6,616 bases of DNA from Actinoplanes liguriensis (lineage in GTDB: Bacteria > Actinomycetota > Actinomycetes > Mycobacteriales > Micromonosporaceae), in contig KL571368.1 of the NCBI GenBank assembly GCA_000715855.1, positions 25,378 through 31,993 on the forward strand. Direction: 5' to 3'. A program made the translations under genes and the position numbers. Positions 5,831 through 6,616 of the stretch are shown piece after piece. Position 1 is the first letter of the stretch. Each line of letters starts with the position of its first letter. The notes beneath the pieces are model-generated. The model worked only from the letters and a program-made list of their open reading frames with translations. It did no database searches and was not told the DNA's origin.

Positions 5831-5870
5831 CGTCCCGCCACGTGGACGGGCGACTAGCCCCGGGCGGGGC
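5831..5870 (-). terminator. Likely terminator downstream of the 112-residue protein gene
   Basis: Two GC hairpins lie just after the stop of the gene ending at 5882. GCCCC (5857-5861) pairs with GGGGC (5866-5870) around a 4-base loop. CGTCC (5831-5835) pairs with GGACG (5844-5848) around 8 bases. No T run follows on the minus strand. They separate that gene from the permease operon and support separate transcription units. Confidence 0.5.
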
Positions 5871-5881
5871 GCGAGCGGGCG

Positions 5882-6220
5882 TCAGAGGCTGCGCCGCCGC
5901 CAGGGCCAGCGCGCGGGGCGGCGGTAGAGCTCGTTGAGCCGGTCGTCGACCACGGTGCGCACCCCGGCGAGCGCGATCACCAGCATCTCGCGCAGGCCGG
6001 CGCAGGTGCGGCAGGTCTCCCGCTCGCACTCCTGCCGGTGCTCCATCGCGGTCATGACCAGGCGCTGGGCGAGCATCCCGGAGACGTGGGCGCGCTGGGC
6101 CCAGGCAGGGCGCTCCTCGATCCCGGCACGCCACTTCTCGACGTCCTGATCGGTCACCCCGTACAGCTCAGCCGCTTTGCTGACCTGCGCCAGCGAGTTC
6201 TGAACATCAGCTTCGGCCAC
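5882..6220 (-). CDS. Hypothetical protein with an H/C-rich potential metal-binding cluster
   Basis: I do not recognise this 112-residue protein. The GTG at 6220 is chosen because GGGAGG lies exactly 5 bases upstream (6226-6231). In-frame ATGs at 6283 and 6259 would add 21 or 13 residues. The first has a pyrimidine-rich leader with no ribosome site, and the second only a modest GGGGCGG. The protein is mostly helical. An N-terminal acidic/polar part (to about residue 40) includes AAELYGVTDQDVEKW. The centre carries MEHRQECERETCRTCAG, giving H-x3-C-x4-C-x2-C, which could hold zinc or another metal. A hydrophobic helix LREMLVIALAGVRTVVDDRL follows, then a basic Trp/Arg tail (RRPARWPWRRRSL). No signal peptide is seen. 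The gene follows the LuxR-type regulator on the same strand with a 77-base gap, so it could share a transcript. Confidence 0.7.
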   Translation of the reverse strand: MAEADVQNSLAQVSKAAELYGVTDQDVEKWRAGIEERPAWAQRAHVSGMLAQRLVMTAMEHRQECERETCRTCAGLREMLVIALAGVRTVVDDRLNELYRRPARWPWRRRSL

Positions 6221-6225
6221 AGCGG

Positions 6226-6231
6226 CCTCCC
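6226..6231 (-). promoter_or_regulatory. Ribosome binding site that sets the GTG start at 6220
   Basis: On the minus strand the sequence GGGAGG stands 5 bases before the GTG at 6220. It is the best ribosome site upstream of this gene. It favours the 112-residue product over longer versions starting at 6283 or 6259. Confidence 0.65.
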
Positions 6232-6297
6232 GTGTTTCTCGGAGCGACCAGGACCGCATCGTACCGCCCCGCGGGCGCGGCATCCGGAGGGAGAAGT

Positions 6298-6616
6298 CTA
6301 GAGAACCCGGCCCAGCTGCCGCCGTGACTCGACACCGAGCTTCCGGAACACCTTGCGCAGGTGGTAATCGACGGTGCTGGCACTGATGAACAGGCGCTCG
6401 GCGATCTCCGGATTGGTGAGCCCGTCCCGGGCCAGGGCCGCGATCGCCGCCTCCTGCGTCGTCAGCTCGCCGGCGCTCTCGACGTCGCGGCGCCGCGCGG
6501 TCTCGCCCGTGCCCCGCAGCTCCTGACGGGCCCGTTCGGCGAACGCGGGCGCGCCCATGTCCTCGAACATCGTCAGGGCCGTCCGCAGGGCCTCGCGGGC
6601 GTCCTTGCGGCGGCGC
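6298..6616 (-). CDS. LuxR-family regulator, C-terminal end (probable LAL type), partial
   Basis: This is the 3' end of a larger gene whose start lies beyond base 6616. The frame is open to the window edge, with [15 protein letters not shown] preceding the first internal Met, so that Met (6570) is not the start. The visible 105 residues end in a LuxR/GerE helix-turn-helix: [19 protein letters not shown], then [20 protein letters not shown] as the recognition region, then [13 protein letters not shown]. The preceding [23 protein letters not shown] resembles the end of the helical-repeat region of LAL (MalT-like, large ATP-binding) regulators, which carry an N-terminal AAA-type ATPase and bind DNA on activation. 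Domain type is confident. The LAL assignment is inference, because the ATPase is outside the window. It ends in TAG at 6298. Confidence 0.9.
   Translation of the reverse strand, partial: RRRKDAREALRTALTMFEDMGAPAFAERARQELRGTGETARRRDVESAGELTTQEAAIAALARDGLTNPEIAERLFISASTVDYHLRKVFRKLGVESRRQLGRVL

Noticed and set aside
5633..5881. A riboswitch or small RNA gene in the permease leader
   Set aside because: I looked for known actinobacterial leader patterns on the minus strand and saw no conserved core of a class I can name, only the two palindromes and the upstream terminator hairpins.
6221..6283. Longer N terminus of the 112-residue protein from the ATG at 6283
   Set aside because: The leader before 6283 is pyrimidine-rich with no ribosome site, while GGGAGG sits 5 bases before the GTG at 6220. 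The added residues (MPRPRGGTMRSW...) look non-conserved. This cannot be excluded without homologues.
6298..6570. A complete 90-residue stand-alone LuxR-type protein starting at 6570
   Set aside because: The frame stays open to the window edge and the upstream residues continue the helical region typical of large LuxR regulators, so it is a truncated view of a bigger gene.

Overview
The window is about 6.6 kb of very GC-rich DNA with actinobacterial traits: strong G/C bias at third codon positions, frequent GTG starts, and families common in filamentous actinomycetes (GPP34, GlsB/YmgE, YdeI, an LPxTG surface protein, a LAL-type LuxR regulator). I infer a Micromonosporaceae-like genome such as Actinoplanes. 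That is a judgement from protein style, not a proven placement. The window reads as an assembly contig, because it begins with a complete Nextera/Tn5 mosaic-end adapter (1-19) and carries a second adapter remnant inside a gene (4820-4846).

Left part (1-2578). A secreted, LPITG-anchored surface protein (71-1216, +) is followed by two strong hairpins. These sit between it and a convergent small helical protein, possibly ESX/EspC-like (1378-1596, -). A GlsB/YmgE-type three-helix membrane protein (1715-2020, +) and a YdeI/DUF1905-OmdA protein (2117-2578, +) follow. Between those two genes lies a two-copy imperfect repeat with a 36-bp period.

Middle part (2582-5632, all -). In transcription order this is an APC-superfamily permease (5632-4271), an acetamidase/formamidase (4278-3269) and a GPP34-domain protein (3262-2582). 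The permease and amidase overlap by 8 bases, and GPP34 starts 6 bases after the amidase stop, so they look like one operon. A plausible reading is uptake of an amine, amide or amino acid followed by amide hydrolysis. The GPP34 role is unknown. Two inverted repeats upstream of the permease (5666-5690 and 5707-5720) are operator candidates. The first two genes are both damaged as written. The permease carries a 27-bp in-frame adapter scar and probably lacks a native segment. The amidase is frameshifted by a perfect 20-bp tandem duplication. Removing one copy restores a 329-residue protein. Both defects are probably assembly or library artefacts, the permease scar almost certainly.

Right part (5831-6616, all -). 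This holds a likely terminator, an unrecognised 112-residue protein with an H-x3-C-x4-C-x2-C cluster, and the C-terminal end of a LAL-type LuxR regulator that runs off the window. I see no rRNA, tRNA, CRISPR array, insertion sequence or phage gene. I do not see a convincing new biological system. The most consequential signals are the two sequence-integrity problems.
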